A stretch of DNA of 64,000 bases from Limnohabitans sp. Rim11 (GTDB lineage: Bacteria; Pseudomonadota; Gammaproteobacteria; Burkholderiales; Burkholderiaceae_C). The stretch covers positions 434,090-498,089 of the forward strand of contig NZ_CXOM01000001.1 of the NCBI RefSeq assembly GCF_001269365.1, written 5' to 3'. Position numbers and translations under genes: made by a program. Under the pieces are notes generated by a model, which had not been told where the DNA came from, made no database searches, and worked only from the letters and a program-made list of their open reading frames with translations. Positions 15,524 to 23,775 of this stretch are shown piece by piece. The first letter of the stretch is position 1. Each line of letters opens with the position of its first letter.

Positions 15524-16463
15524 GATGGCTACTCAATTCCTCTTCGCTTACACCGCGAAATTGACCTTTAAGTATTTTGGAAAGATTAGTCTTTGAAATA
15601 CCTAGAAGGCTGGCGACTTCATCCTCATTCAGTCGTTTAGACAAAATCAATTCTGAAATCTTTGATACCAAATAGGCCTTGCGAAGTATTTGATCTGCAT
15701 CCGGAAATTTCAAATCAGCGTAAACATTGCCCTTCGACTTCTCAATGGTGTCTGTTTCCTGCTTTCGACGGCTGATTAAATCTGACGCCGTAAGTTCCAC
15801 GTCTTTTCCATCAATAGAAACCAAAATGCGAGTGTTCGTTTGAATAGCAAGGTCTTCAGCTGATCTTGCAGCGCGAAGCATTGCTGCGTAAGAGCCTGCT
15901 AAGTCTGGATCAGAGGAAGTTCGTATGTCTTGTGTGTTTATTGCCCTGTATGGTTCTTGTTCCAAAGCTGTACTGGAAATTCTGCTGTCATACTCACTTT
16001 GCAAGTTCATCCAAAAACTAGGATCCATTGAAAAAAACTTGCCGAGTTGCAATGAAATTTCGGAAGTGATTGGATGCCTGCCAGATGTGATTTCAATAAT
16101 TTGACTATCAGTAAGACTAATGGCCAATGACATCTTCCTAGCGGTAATACGCCTCGGTTTCATAAATTCTTTATGCAGAATTTCGCCTGGATGAATTTCT
16201 GCCAGTTGCTGTTCAACTCTAAATGAAATAGCTTCAAACGCAGTCGGCTGACTCATGGGAAAGTGGATGGCCTCATATGCTTGAACCAGAGTAACGAGCT
16301 CTTCCAGCCTATCCCCATCAGGGGAACCCACCTCAGGATTCAGATCAAAAAGTTTTGAAAGCTCTTTTAACGCAAGGTCATACTGTTCTTCAGTTTGAAT
16401 GAAATTTTGAATCACGGAGGCCTTCGCAGTTTTATTTCTAGCTTGAATAAGCTTCCGAGCCAC
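15492..16463 (-). CDS. Composite protein with three antitoxin-like HTH parts
   Basis: A 323-aa protein that reads as a fusion. Residues ~28-90 resemble the COG5499 HigA N-terminal part (LSKLFDLNPEVGSPDGDRLE). Residues ~93-160 are a HigA/VapI-type HTH (IHPGEILHKEFMKPRRITAR, then FSMDPSFWMNLQSEYD). Residues ~250-320 are an HTH_37/COG5606-type HTH (LNEDEVASLLGISKTNLSKI). No toxin domain or adjacent toxin gene is visible. The next gene is 0 bp away on the same strand and ends in the same kind of HTH. Domain limits are by eye. Confidence 0.7.
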   Translation of the reverse strand: MARKLIQARNKTAKASVIQNFIQTEEQYDLALKELSKLFDLNPEVGSPDGDRLEELVTLVQAYEAIHFPMSQPTAFEAISFRVEQQLAEIHPGEILHKEFMKPRRITARKMSLAISLTDSQIIEITSGRHPITSEISLQLGKFFSMDPSFWMNLQSEYDSRISSTALEQEPYRAINTQDIRTSSDPDLAGSYAAMLRAARSAEDLAIQTNTRILVSIDGKDVELTASDLISRRKQETDTIEKSKGNVYADLKFPDADQILRKAYLVSKISELILSKRLNEDEVASLLGISKTNLSKILKGQFRGVSEEELSSHLKQVQKARAC

Positions 16464-17243
16464 TTAAGCCAACGGAAACTTAGGCTCACCCAGGCTTACC
16501 TTCGGCGACAGTCCAGCAAGTGCCGCCATATCTAGCAGCATGTCCAAATCAAAATGATTGAAATTGCCTTCTATCAGATTGGCAATATCTGTCTTAGAGA
16601 CACCAAGCAAAGCAGCAACATCTTCATGGGTCATTTCAAGATTCTCAACAAAACTGCTGATTTCCATCATCAGCATTGAGCGAGCTTGCATGCTGGCTGC
16701 CTCACTTGGTGTTGCCGCAATAGCCTGCCAGACACTTTGAAACCTTATGCTGCGAGCTGATATTTCCTCCGCTTCAGCAACATACTTGCGAGCATTCATC
16801 AACGCTTCCTGACCTCCTGGCAAATATGATTCTTCTAAAGCGGTTGTAAGGTAAATCTCTGCCAACTCGGGGTCCTCACAAAGTAGTTCTAGAACAACGT
16901 CTTTATGAGCACGTTGATATGCCTTATGGTCCACAACGCCGGTGGTAGCAATTTGACTCCGTACTACAAGTCCAAGCTCTATTAATTTATTGAGGTTTTG
17001 ATGTAAGTCGCTGGAGTTGCCTCTGAGTTCATCAACCAGCTCTTCTATGCTTTTGGGGTGACGCAAAGCGATCAGAATTTGGCGTAGAGGTTCACGGAGA
17101 ATGTCCAGAAAATCATCTGGATCATCGAAGGAGAGGGTGAAGAGCTCTTCAATCTGATCGCCGCGATCTAATTTTCGACCAACCAATTGTGAACGTGCAA
17201 AAAATTCTTTTGTGCTGCCTATGCGAATGGTTGCTTTACTCAT
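16464..17243 (-). CDS. TumA-like wHTH fused to a C-terminal XRE HTH
   Basis: A 259-aa protein. Residues 1-~100 closely parallel the TumA-like protein at 19480-19854 (FFARSQLVGRKLDRGDQIEE, LSFDDPDDFLDILREPLRQI), a COG4190-type winged HTH. The C-terminal ~90 residues hold an HTH_37/COG5606-like domain (MTHEDVAALLGVSKTDIANL). The middle is helical and unassigned. No TumE-like toxin is adjacent. It probably forms an operon with the composite protein downstream (0-bp gap). Confidence 0.72.
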   Translation of the reverse strand: MSKATIRIGSTKEFFARSQLVGRKLDRGDQIEELFTLSFDDPDDFLDILREPLRQILIALRHPKSIEELVDELRGNSSDLHQNLNKLIELGLVVRSQIATTGVVDHKAYQRAHKDVVLELLCEDPELAEIYLTTALEESYLPGGQEALMNARKYVAEAEEISARSIRFQSVWQAIAATPSEAASMQARSMLMMEISSFVENLEMTHEDVAALLGVSKTDIANLIEGNFNHFDLDMLLDMAALAGLSPKVSLGEPKFPLA

Positions 17244-17536
17244 GATGCGTACCTTGAAAGTTGCTGATAAAAAACTTCAATGCAAACACTGCATTTGAAA
17301 CGGAATTCAGTGTGGCATGAATCCTATTTTTGTATCATCGTTTCTTGAAAATATGTCGCGAATTGATAAAATCAACCGTAAAGAAATTTCAAAAAAATTA
17401 CTTCTTTAGCAGCATTAATAAATTTTGAGATATTGCTAATTAAAGATTGGCATTCATTAAATTTTTTGCATCAGATATGACCTGATTCCCTAAGAAGCGT
17501 GTCACCATGAAGCCATCATTGCATTCATTGAAATTT

Positions 17537-17794
17537 ATGCCTCTTCACATCACTTTACCCATTGCTTTAGAGGATCACATCAATGAGCAAGTTTCGTCTG
17601 GCCTCTATAGCTCAGCCAGTGAAATGATTGCAGAAGCACTTCTGCATTTACAGCGCTACCAACTGGTCCAATCTGCAAGTCTGATGAGGCTTCAAACAGA
17701 AATCGATAAAGGAATGCAGGATATTGATGAAGGCTTGGTGAAGAAGATGAACATTGCTGCAATCAAACGTAAGGCCAGAGCTTCCTGGAGTTGA
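17537..17794 (+). CDS. Orphan ParD-family antitoxin
   Basis: An 85-aa ribbon-helix-helix protein: MPLHITLPIALEDHINEQVS then SGLYSSASEMIAEALLHLQR, the CC2985/ParD signature, followed by the toxin-binding helix (MRLQTEIDKGMQDIDEG). The start at 17537 fits the family; 17507 is an in-frame alternative. A parE gene would normally overlap the 3' end, but only 28 bp separate the stop from a repeat copy, and no toxin is present. The 293-bp gap upstream is AT-rich with no other feature seen. Confidence 0.78.
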   Translation: MPLHITLPIALEDHINEQVSSGLYSSASEMIAEALLHLQRYQLVQSASLMRLQTEIDKGMQDIDEGLVKKMNIAAIKRKARASWS

Positions 17795-17822
17795 TTAATT
17801 TCCAGATATGTGCGTTCAACCC

Positions 17823-17850
17823 AAACAATGTTGATCTGACCCCAATTAAA
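17823..17850 (-). repeat. Cassette-boundary repeat 2
   Basis: AAACAATGTTGATCTGACCC then CAATTAAA. The stop codon of the minus-strand gene 17846-18385 (TTA at 17846-17848) is inside the repeat. Confidence 0.92.
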
Positions 17851-18385
17851 TTAGCCGAATCACTTGCCTGCACTTGGGGCAGCGGTAGCCCACTTCTACA
17901 TGTTCCACAATTTCGGAGGCCTTGAAGTTGTGCTGGCAACTGGGGCAGGTGTTGTTGGTGGCCACAGTGTGGTGAAACTTCTTGGTCTTAATTTCTACCT
18001 GAACCACTTCTGGGTAAGGATAGGGCTCGGCCAGTAGTTCATAGGCCCGCTTTTGGATTGCAAGATTGCCATCGATCATCTCTTGCATCAATTCGACCAC
18101 CATGGCTGTGCGTTGCTTCACCCAGGTGTTTTTGCTTTGCTTGAAGTCTTCCTTGTACTCTTGCAGTTCAAGTATCAAATGTTCTAGCTCGCCCTTGGAG
18201 ACGCAAGAACTGGCTGTCCATGTGAACAAAAAGTCTGTGTAGTCGTGAATGGAGTGGTTCTTGAGCTTTTTGACAGCATCTTTAACGCTGCACACACTCT
18301 CTAGCAAATCGACCACCATAGCCATCTTCTGCATGGCTGTTTGCTGTTCAGTTTCAGTGAAGTTTTGGCCGGCAGACAGGGTCAT
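17846..18385 (-). CDS. Hypothetical protein with C-terminal zinc ribbon
   Basis: A 179-aa protein of unknown function. The first ~130 residues are helical. The C-terminal ~40 carry two CxxC knuckles (NTCPSCQHNFKASEI and GYRCPKCRQVIRLI), a zinc ribbon probably used for protein or nucleic-acid contact. It is the only gene of a ~560-bp cassette; both ends are close to repeat copies and its stop codon lies inside one. Confidence 0.68.
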   Translation of the reverse strand: MTLSAGQNFTETEQQTAMQKMAMVVDLLESVCSVKDAVKKLKNHSIHDYTDFLFTWTASSCVSKGELEHLILELQEYKEDFKQSKNTWVKQRTAMVVELMQEMIDGNLAIQKRAYELLAEPYPYPEVVQVEIKTKKFHHTVATNNTCPSCQHNFKASEIVEHVEVGYRCPKCRQVIRLI

Positions 18386-18404
18386 CTTGTTTTTGGGTCT
18401 TCAG

Positions 18405-18430
18405 AACAATGTTGATCTGACCCCAATTAA
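18405..18430 (-). repeat. Cassette-boundary repeat 3
   Basis: GAACAATGTTGATCTGACCC then CAATTA. It carries the stop codon of the next minus-strand gene (TAA at 18427-18429 on the minus strand). Confidence 0.92.
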
Positions 18431-18759
18431 TCAAACTCATTGGGATTCGCAAGCTTCTTTCTGGACGCATAAAGCGCATCGGCTTCTTTAAGCAAGCTCT
18501 CAATTGAGGGATTTGTCAGTGGCGCTGGAACCCCAGTCGTGAACATGCGTACCTCTACTCTTTCAATAGAAATACACCGTCCCAATGAGCGTGCATGGTC
18601 AAGTTCATCTTGCGTTTTGCAGAGGTAAACGTCTTTTTGGCATTGATTGCAAAATTTGATATTGGATGCAACCTGAGTTTCTAAGTCATCCCATTGCTTA
18701 TCGCATTTGAATTCAAAGGTGCACTCAATGTTACGAATGGTGGTTTCAACTCTTTTCAT
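18427..18759 (-). CDS. Hypothetical cysteine-motif protein
   Basis: A 110-aa protein with a short conserved-looking module: CDKQWDDLE, then FCNQCQKDVYLCKTQDELDH and GRCISIERV. I recall this cysteine pattern from small uncharacterised bacterial proteins but cannot name a function. ATG 18759 is preferred over 18795 because AAAGGA lies 9-10 nt upstream. Sole gene of its ~480-bp cassette; the stop is within a repeat copy, and about 150 bp of AT-rich leader separates the start from the next repeat. Confidence 0.65.
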   Translation of the reverse strand: MKRVETTIRNIECTFEFKCDKQWDDLETQVASNIKFCNQCQKDVYLCKTQDELDHARSLGRCISIERVEVRMFTTGVPAPLTNPSIESLLKEADALYASRKKLANPNEFD

Positions 18760-18909
18760 CAACTGCTTGTCCTTTACATTTCTGCATTTAAACAATCAAG
18801 AACGGCTATCTTGAAATTTTTTTGGATAGTCGGCCCTTTCAAGTCGCAAAGGGTAACTTTGTGATCAGCTTGGCTGACTACAGGCTCGCAAGATGATCTA
18901 CCATTTAGT

Positions 18910-18936
18910 CAACAATGTTGATCTGACCCCAATTAA
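18910..18936 (-). repeat. Cassette-boundary repeat 4
   Basis: CAACAATGTTGATCTGACCC then CAATTAA. The plus-strand gene at 18949 starts 12 bp after it, so the repeat forms most of that gene's leader. Confidence 0.92.
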
Positions 18937-18948
18937 AAAAACACAAGC

Positions 18949-19452
18949 ATGAACCTCGAAGACATTCCATCCACCCAAGACTTTGATCGCTCGGGGCTGC
19001 TGAAGCATGTGCTGGATCAGTTGAAGATCAGCAGGGATGGCGATCACGGGCCGGGGCACTGGGCTCGGGTGCGATTGCATGGCTTGAAGGTGGGCGGTGT
19101 GCGCGGGGCAGACTTGCTGGTGGTGGAGTTGTTCGCATTCCTTCACGACAGCCAGAGGCTGAATGAATATTCAGACCGGCTGCATGGCGCGCGGGCGGCT
19201 GACTTTGCGGCTTCGCTCAATGGGCAGTACTTCGACTTGAAGGCCGAGCAGCTCGACAAGCTTTGTCATGCCATACAGCACCACAGCGGGGGAGATGTGC
19301 ACACCTGCGCCACCATTCAGTCTTGCTGGGATGGTGATCGATTGGATTTGGGCAGGGTGGGCATTAAGCCTCACAAGGACTATTTGTCGGAGGAGGGGGC
19401 TAGGTTGATTGCTCGGGCTTACAAGATGAGTCGGGGACTGTCTGCCGATTAA
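18949..19452 (+). CDS. HD-like metal-dependent phosphohydrolase
   Basis: A 167-aa protein with a circular-HD-like pattern: DGDHGPGHWARVRLHG, the HD pair in VVELFAFLHDSQR near 65, His residues in LCHAIQHHSGG and the Asp-rich SCWDGDRLDLGRVG. Expected to hydrolyse a phosphomonoester or nucleotide; the substrate is unknown. It fills its ~515-bp cassette: 12 bp from the upstream repeat to the ATG, and the stop overlaps the first bases of the downstream repeat. No clear Shine-Dalgarno sequence is present. Confidence 0.75.
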   Translation: MNLEDIPSTQDFDRSGLLKHVLDQLKISRDGDHGPGHWARVRLHGLKVGGVRGADLLVVELFAFLHDSQRLNEYSDRLHGARAADFAASLNGQYFDLKAEQLDKLCHAIQHHSGGDVHTCATIQSCWDGDRLDLGRVGIKPHKDYLSEEGARLIARAYKMSRGLSAD

Positions 19453-19478
19453 AACAATGTTGATCTGACCCCAATTAA
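19451..19478 (-). repeat. Cassette-boundary repeat 5
   Basis: AAAACAATGTTGATCTGACC then CCAATTAA. It overlaps the stop of the upstream HD-like gene and lies 1 bp from the stop codon of tumA. Confidence 0.92.
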
Positions 19479-19479
19479 T

Positions 19480-19854
19480 TCAAACAAGCGTAGCGCGCAG
19501 TTCTATTTTGGAAGCGACGGACTTCACCGTCTTTTGCAGACCGTGTCCAGGGTTGGCGCTTTGGGTGCTTACTAGAAGCCCAAGTTCTTCAAGAATGTTG
19601 ACGTCGCGCGCAATGGCGCTGCGCTTGCGTTTTAGCAGGTCTACCAATTGATTGATGGTTTTGGGCTCCTTCATGACATGCTGCATGAGGTTGCGTCTAG
19701 GCTCGCTTAAAACGCCTAGCATTTCAGCGGGGTCACCAAATGAAAGGGTGATACTTTTCGCGATGGGTTGGCCACGATCGGCTTTGCGCGCCACTGCTTG
19801 AACTCTTTCAAAAAAGTCTTCAACGCTGCTGGTGCGAATAATTACTTTACTCAT
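19480..19854 (-). CDS. tumA: TumA-like winged-HTH antitoxin
   Basis: A 124-aa COG4190-type regulator: FFERVQAVARKADRGQPIAK, LSFGDPAEMLGVLSEPRRNL and an HTH around INQLVDLLKRKRSAIARDVN. The family partners TumE-type toxins. Its start codon overlaps the stop of the upstream toxin gene by 4 bp, indicating translational coupling. The protein is paralogous to the N-terminus of 16464-17243. Symbol assigned from family and context only. Confidence 0.68.
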   Translation of the reverse strand: MSKVIIRTSSVEDFFERVQAVARKADRGQPIAKSITLSFGDPAEMLGVLSEPRRNLMQHVMKEPKTINQLVDLLKRKRSAIARDVNILEELGLLVSTQSANPGHGLQKTVKSVASKIELRATLV

Positions 19855-20189
19855 GATGAGGTACCTTTAGCGTTGAGCGAACTGGCAATTTGTATCCACT
19901 CACTTGTGAATATTTTTGATGTTAGCTCAAAACTCACAAATGCAACAGCTTCTATTTTTCCCATGTAGTGCCTGTGATGAAACCCATGAGCGTTGTCATA
20001 GCCCAATACTCTTCCAGAGTCAGTTTGATTGATCGATAGATTGATGTAGGCTAAGTTGTAGCGAGTCACAATGCGACCAGCTTTAGAAATGTGTCCCCAA
20101 ACCTCTAATCTGATTAATCCTCCACCAAGCTTCTTTCGAATGACATTCCTTTCGTTTTGAAGTAATTGATCTGAGAGGTGTTTTGCCAT
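19851..20189 (-). CDS. tumE: TumE-like toxin (DUF6516 family)
   Basis: A 112-aa protein with the pattern I associate with DUF6516/TumE: RVLGYDNAHGFHHRHYMGK, with several conserved His residues, after a beta-rich N-terminal part (LIRLEVWGHISKAGRIVTRY). It would be the toxin of a two-gene module with the downstream TumA-like gene. Fairly sure of the family, less of activity. An inverted repeat lies just upstream of the start. Confidence 0.65.
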   Translation of the reverse strand: MAKHLSDQLLQNERNVIRKKLGGGLIRLEVWGHISKAGRIVTRYNLAYINLSINQTDSGRVLGYDNAHGFHHRHYMGKIEAVAFVSFELTSKIFTSEWIQIASSLNAKGTSS

Positions 20190-20192
20190 ACA

Positions 20193-20214
20193 AGTTGGCG
20201 ATCTTCTGCCAACT
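20193..20214. promoter_or_regulatory. Inverted repeat before tumE
   Basis: AGTTGGC (20193-20199) and GCCAACT (20208-20214) form a perfect 7-bp inverted repeat with an 8-nt spacer, ending 4 bp upstream of the tumE start. A likely site for autorepression by the TumA-like protein; inferred from position. Confidence 0.35.
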
Positions 20215-20259
20215 AACTAGGAAGCGGTCATTCATCCACTTGCACCCATACAACCCACC

Positions 20260-20287
20260 AAATTAATGTTGATCTGACCCCAATTAC
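20260..20287 (-). repeat. Cassette-boundary repeat 6
   Basis: AAATTAATGTTGATCTGACC then CCAATTAC. Last of the same-direction series. To its right lie a truncated gene and the IS21 element. The gap 20190-20353 holds only this repeat, the tumE upstream inverted repeat and a C-rich leader. Confidence 0.9.
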
Positions 20288-20353
20288 CCAGGCTCACCTA
20301 ACGACCCACCCACCAAGTACCCTAAACCCCACAACTCTCCCTCGCCCCCTCAC

Positions 20354-20578
20354 ATGCCCAAAAAGCAACTCCATCCCACCCCAGTCCCTGCCTGGTTGCT
20401 AAACGCCAATGCCTCCACAAAATTCAACCCCACCGACGTACTGCAAGGCTCCATCTACTACCCAGGCTGCTACGTCGATGGCAATCCCTTGCAGGCCTAT
20501 GGTGGGTTTGCGCACAGCTTTGTCTATGTGGACTATTACTGCGACAAAGAAACCATCCTTCAAGCCATTCCATGTTGA
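20354..20578 (+). pseudogene. 5' fragment of a gene cut off by IS21
   Basis: The open frame starts MPKKQLHPTPVPAWLLNANA and reaches VYVDYYCDKETILQAIP before running into the IS21 left end at 20573. The sequence beyond the right IS end (after 23063) does not continue the frame for more than a few codons, so the rest of the gene seems deleted. Family not recognised. Confidence 0.6.
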
Positions 20579-20658
20579 ATGGCATCCAAAACTGAGCCAC
20601 TTTGAAGAGAATTTGCATCCAAATTTGAGCCACCCCAATCGCCTATCCTGCTTAATTT

Positions 20659-22191
20659 TTGAGCAAGGATGGGCAAGGAGTGATCAACGTGGGAACTTTG
20701 AGCAAATTACGCAGACTTGTCCTTCGCGACAAGGTCTCCATCCGACAAGCTAGCCGTCAACTTGGCATCTCTCGCAACACCGCAACTCGGTGGCTTCAAG
20801 AGGCAGAGGTTACGGTGCCCAGATACCCTAAGCGTCAGCAGACCTTCGGTGTTCTGGATCCCTTCAAGGATCAATTGAGCAATTGGCTCAAAGCCGACAG
20901 CTATCGAAACAAGCGAGAGCGCCGCGGCGTCAAAGCTTTGTATGAAGCGCTCCAGGCCATGGGGTACTCGGGCAGCAGCACAACCGTCTACCGCTTTGCA
21001 AAAGATTGGCGCGAGGAGCAAAGCCAGCCTCGGGGTGCTGGCTTTGTGCCCATGCACTTTGAGCTGGGCGAAGCGTTCCAGTTTGATTGGAGCTGTGAGT
21101 ACCTGGTCATTGGCGGCCTGAGAAGGCGCCTTGATGTGGCCCACATCAAACTGGCGGCAAGCCGAGCGTATTTGCTGGTGGCCTACTTCACCCAAACCCA
21201 CGAGATGCTATTTGATTCTCATGCAAGGGGCTTTGCTGTCTTTGAAGGTGTAGCAAAGCGCGGCATCTACGACAACATGAGAACGGCCGTCGACAAAGTG
21301 GGCCATGGCAAAGAGCGCATCGTCAACGCCCGCTTTGAAGCGATGACGGGTCACTATCTGTTTGAGCACGAGTTCTGCAACAGAGCTGCCGGTTGGGAGA
21401 AAGGCATCGTGGAGAAGAACGTACAAGACAGGCGTCGGGGCGTTCTGAGAGAAGCGGCCGAGCGGCACTGGGCCAGCTTGGCAGAGCTCAATGATTGGCT
21501 TCAAGTCGCATGCAAAACCTCGTGGAGCGAGTTAGCCCATCCCCAGTGGCCAGAGCTCACCATTGCCGATGTGTGGCAAGACGAGGTCGCTCGGTTGATG
21601 CCATGCCCCAGACCCTTTGACGGCTATGTGGAGCAACCTGTGCGGGTGAGCTCAACGTCTTTGATCACGTACCAACGCAATCGCTACAGCGTGCCGTGTG
21701 AGTGGGTCAATCAGATGGTGAGCTTGCGTGTCTACCCAGAAACTTTGTTGGTCGTTGCCCAAGACGGCAGCCTCGTAAGGCTGACCCGCAGCTTTGAGCG
21801 TGATCAAACCATCTACGACTGGCAGCACTATATTGAGCTGATTCAGCGCAAGCCCGGAGCTCTTCGCAATGGGGCGCCATTCAAAGAGATGCCTGCTCCC
21901 TTGCAAGAGCTGCAGCGCCAACTGCTCAAACACACCGGTGGTGACCGCGTGATGGCGCAGGTGTTGGGGGCAGTGAACTTACACGGGCTTGAGGCGGTGT
22001 TGGTGGCAACCGAGTTGGCACTGCAAGCTGGGCGCGTGAGCGCTGAGCACATTCTGAATGTGCTGGGCAGACTCAAGGAGCCAACCCTCGAGCGGCTTCA
22101 AATTGAAACACCGCTGCATCTGAATACACCGGCACAGGCCAACCTTGAGCGCTACGACGCGCTCAGAAACGAGCAGGAGGTTGGATCATGA
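20659..22191 (+). CDS. istA: IS21-family transposase IstA
   Basis: About 510 aa from a TTG start at 20659. The N-terminal HTH ([20 protein letters not shown]) binds the ends. The DDE integrase core follows with [20 protein letters not shown] (first Asp), [10 protein letters not shown] (second Asp) and a Glu in the [10 protein letters not shown] region. The C-terminal part includes [13 protein letters not shown]. It looks full length and intact. It overlaps istB by 4 bp. Confidence 0.92.
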   Translation: MSKDGQGVINVGTLSKLRRLVLRDKVSIRQASRQLGISRNTATRWLQEAEVTVPRYPKRQQTFGVLDPFKDQLSNWLKADSYRNKRERRGVKALYEALQAMGYSGSSTTVYRFAKDWREEQSQPRGAGFVPMHFELGEAFQFDWSCEYLVIGGLRRRLDVAHIKLAASRAYLLVAYFTQTHEMLFDSHARGFAVFEGVAKRGIYDNMRTAVDKVGHGKERIVNARFEAMTGHYLFEHEFCNRAAGWEKGIVEKNVQDRRRGVLREAAERHWASLAELNDWLQVACKTSWSELAHPQWPELTIADVWQDEVARLMPCPRPFDGYVEQPVRVSSTSLITYQRNRYSVPCEWVNQMVSLRVYPETLLVVAQDGSLVRLTRSFERDQTIYDWQHYIELIQRKPGALRNGAPFKEMPAPLQELQRQLLKHTGGDRVMAQVLGAVNLHGLEAVLVATELALQAGRVSAEHILNVLGRLKEPTLERLQIETPLHLNTPAQANLERYDALRNEQEVGS

Positions 22192-22991
22192 GCGATGTGA
22201 TTGATGGACTCAAGTCTTTGAGCTTGCATGGGATGGCCAGTGCTTGGCCAGAGATTCTGGGCACTGCCAGAATGAAGACGCTAGATCACGAGGTGGTGCT
22301 GCACCAGCTTATTAAGTCAGAGACAGCGCAGCGGGAAGTTCGCTCCATGGCGTATCAAATGAAAGCTGCCAGGTTCCCCGCGCACCGAGACATTGTGGGC
22401 TTTGAGTTTGAGCAAGCGCATGTGGATGAGACGCTGGTCAAGCAGTTGCATGACTTGCAGTTCATAGACACCGCACAAAACGTGGTGTTTGTGGGCGGCC
22501 CGGGCACTGGCAAAACGCACCTTGCAACAAGCCTTGGCATTCAAGCGGTAAGGGCCAAGGGCAAGCGAGTTCGTTTCTTCTCAACGGTGGAGCTTGTGAA
22601 TGCGCTGGAGCTTGAGAAGTCTCAAAGCAAACACGGCCAACTGGCTCACCGCTTAATGTACGTGGACCTTGTTGTTCTGGACGAGATGGGGTACTTGCCG
22701 TTTACCCAGTCTGGAGGCGCACTGCTGTTTCATTTGCTGTCCAAGCTTTATGAGAGAACCAGCGTGGTGATCACAACCAACTTGAACTTCTCTGAATGGG
22801 CCAATGTGTTTGGAGACGCCAAGATGACCACAGCTCTTCTAGACCGCCTGACGCACCGCTGTCACATTGTTGAAACCGGCAATGAGAGTTGGCGCTTCAA
22901 GCAGTCCCAAGCGAACTCTCAACAGTCAAAGAAATCAAAAGGGAAAGGAGCAAAAAACGCAGAACAGTTAAACTTATCCACAACCGACTAG
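22188..22991 (+). CDS. istB: IS21-family ATP-binding helper IstB
   Basis: A 267-aa AAA+ ATPase related to DnaC: Walker [16 protein letters not shown] near 106, Walker [13 protein letters not shown] near 162, and sensor [12 protein letters not shown]. It works with IstA in target selection and strand transfer. The C-terminus is lysine-rich ([11 protein letters not shown]). The start overlaps the istA stop (ATGA), the usual arrangement. Confidence 0.93.
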   Translation: MSDVIDGLKSLSLHGMASAWPEILGTARMKTLDHEVVLHQLIKSETAQREVRSMAYQMKAARFPAHRDIVGFEFEQAHVDETLVKQLHDLQFIDTAQNVVFVGGPGTGKTHLATSLGIQAVRAKGKRVRFFSTVELVNALELEKSQSKHGQLAHRLMYVDLVVLDEMGYLPFTQSGGALLFHLLSKLYERTSVVITTNLNFSEWANVFGDAKMTTALLDRLTHRCHIVETGNESWRFKQSQANSQQSKKSKGKGAKNAEQLNLSTTD

Positions 22992-23198
22992 GCCAAATTA
23001 TTTAAAAACCGGTGGCTCAATATTGGTTGCAAATAGTGGCTCACTTTGCGTTGCAATTCAACAGTATTGCCCCTTTGTTGAAAGCGTCAGATGATGTGAT
23101 CCATTCGTTAAGGATCAACAAGTGTTCAAATTAAATAAGCCAACCCACACCTTCGAATCGGATGTAGTATGAAAAACATGTTGATTCAAGGAGCGCAA

Positions 23199-23396
23199 GT
23201 GAAAACCACAGTCACGGTTGACGATGCCTTGTATGAAAAAGCGCTTGAGCTGGCAGGCCCCAGTTTTGACAAAGAAACAATTTTTCAAGAAGCACTCAGA
23301 ACCTACGTAAGAGTTGAAATGGGAAAGCGTTTGGCAGCTTTGGGCGGGTCCAATCCCACCATGGCCGATATTCCAAGACAGCGTGGTCAAAATTAA
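23199..23396 (+). CDS. vapB: VapB-type antitoxin without intact partner
   Basis: A 65-aa VapB protein (DUF2191 type): MKTTVTVDDALYEKALELAG, then QEALRTYVRVEMGKRLAALG and a C-terminal toxin-wrapping tail. The GTG at 23199 is chosen because AAGGAG lies 5-6 nt upstream and it matches the family start; an ATG at 23169 is in frame. The vapC that follows has lost its N-terminus. Confidence 0.8.
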   Translation: MKTTVTVDDALYEKALELAGPSFDKETIFQEALRTYVRVEMGKRLAALGGSNPTMADIPRQRGQN

Positions 23397-23673
23397 GTGC
23401 GTTGCAGAACTTGCTTGCGGTTCGTTGGATGGCTCACGCATTCAAACCCTTTGCAATATTGAATATTTAAAGACTTCAAACAATCTCAGTCTGCGCAAAG
23501 TGAGAGATTTCATTGAGTTTGAAAAGTTACACGAACTTGGATGTGGCATTGTTGACTTAATGCTCTTGGCTTCTGCAGTAAGTACACCAGCCACAGAGCT
23601 TTGGACTTATGACAAAAGTCTGGCGTCTCTCTGTAGCAGGTTTGGTGTTGCGCACCAGTTGTCACTTCATTAG
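23389..23673 (+). pseudogene. VapC PIN-domain toxin remnant
   Basis: The frame after vapB encodes the C-terminal two thirds of a VapC toxin: VAELACGSLDGSR, VRDFIEFEKLHELGCGIVDL and TELWTYDKSLASLCSRFGVA. The N-terminal ~35 residues, which carry the first catalytic Asp (usually DTSVWID), are absent and there is no good start codon. The toxin is therefore probably inactive, leaving VapB as an orphan. Confidence 0.72.
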
Positions 23674-23775
23674 GAAAATCTCGAATAAGCATCATTATTT
23701 TTTTAAGTGGCTCATTTGATGAGCTTTTGGTGAGCCATAGTCATGGCATCAAAGGTTTTTTCTAAGGAGCACACC

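Larger units (their letters stand above)
20573..23063 (+). mobile_element. IS21-family insertion sequence
   Basis: Ends are imperfect inverted repeats: left TGTTGAATGGCATCCAAAAC from 20573, right (minus strand) TGTTGAATTGCAACGCAAAG ending at 23063. Each end has two internal copies of a TGAGCCAC motif, the multiple terminal repeats typical of IS21. It contains istA and istB in a 4-bp overlap. Length 2491 bp. I see no obvious target-site duplication at these borders. Confidence 0.9.

Noticed and set aside
15112-20287. Classical integron attC array
   Set aside because: No attC R' and R'' core sites, no imperfect palindrome at the single repeats, cassettes in both gene orientations and no intI gene in the window.
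23314-23388. N-terminal part of the frame leading into the VapC remnant
   Set aside because: It overlaps vapB in another frame and lacks PIN-domain sequence, so it is not the toxin's true start.
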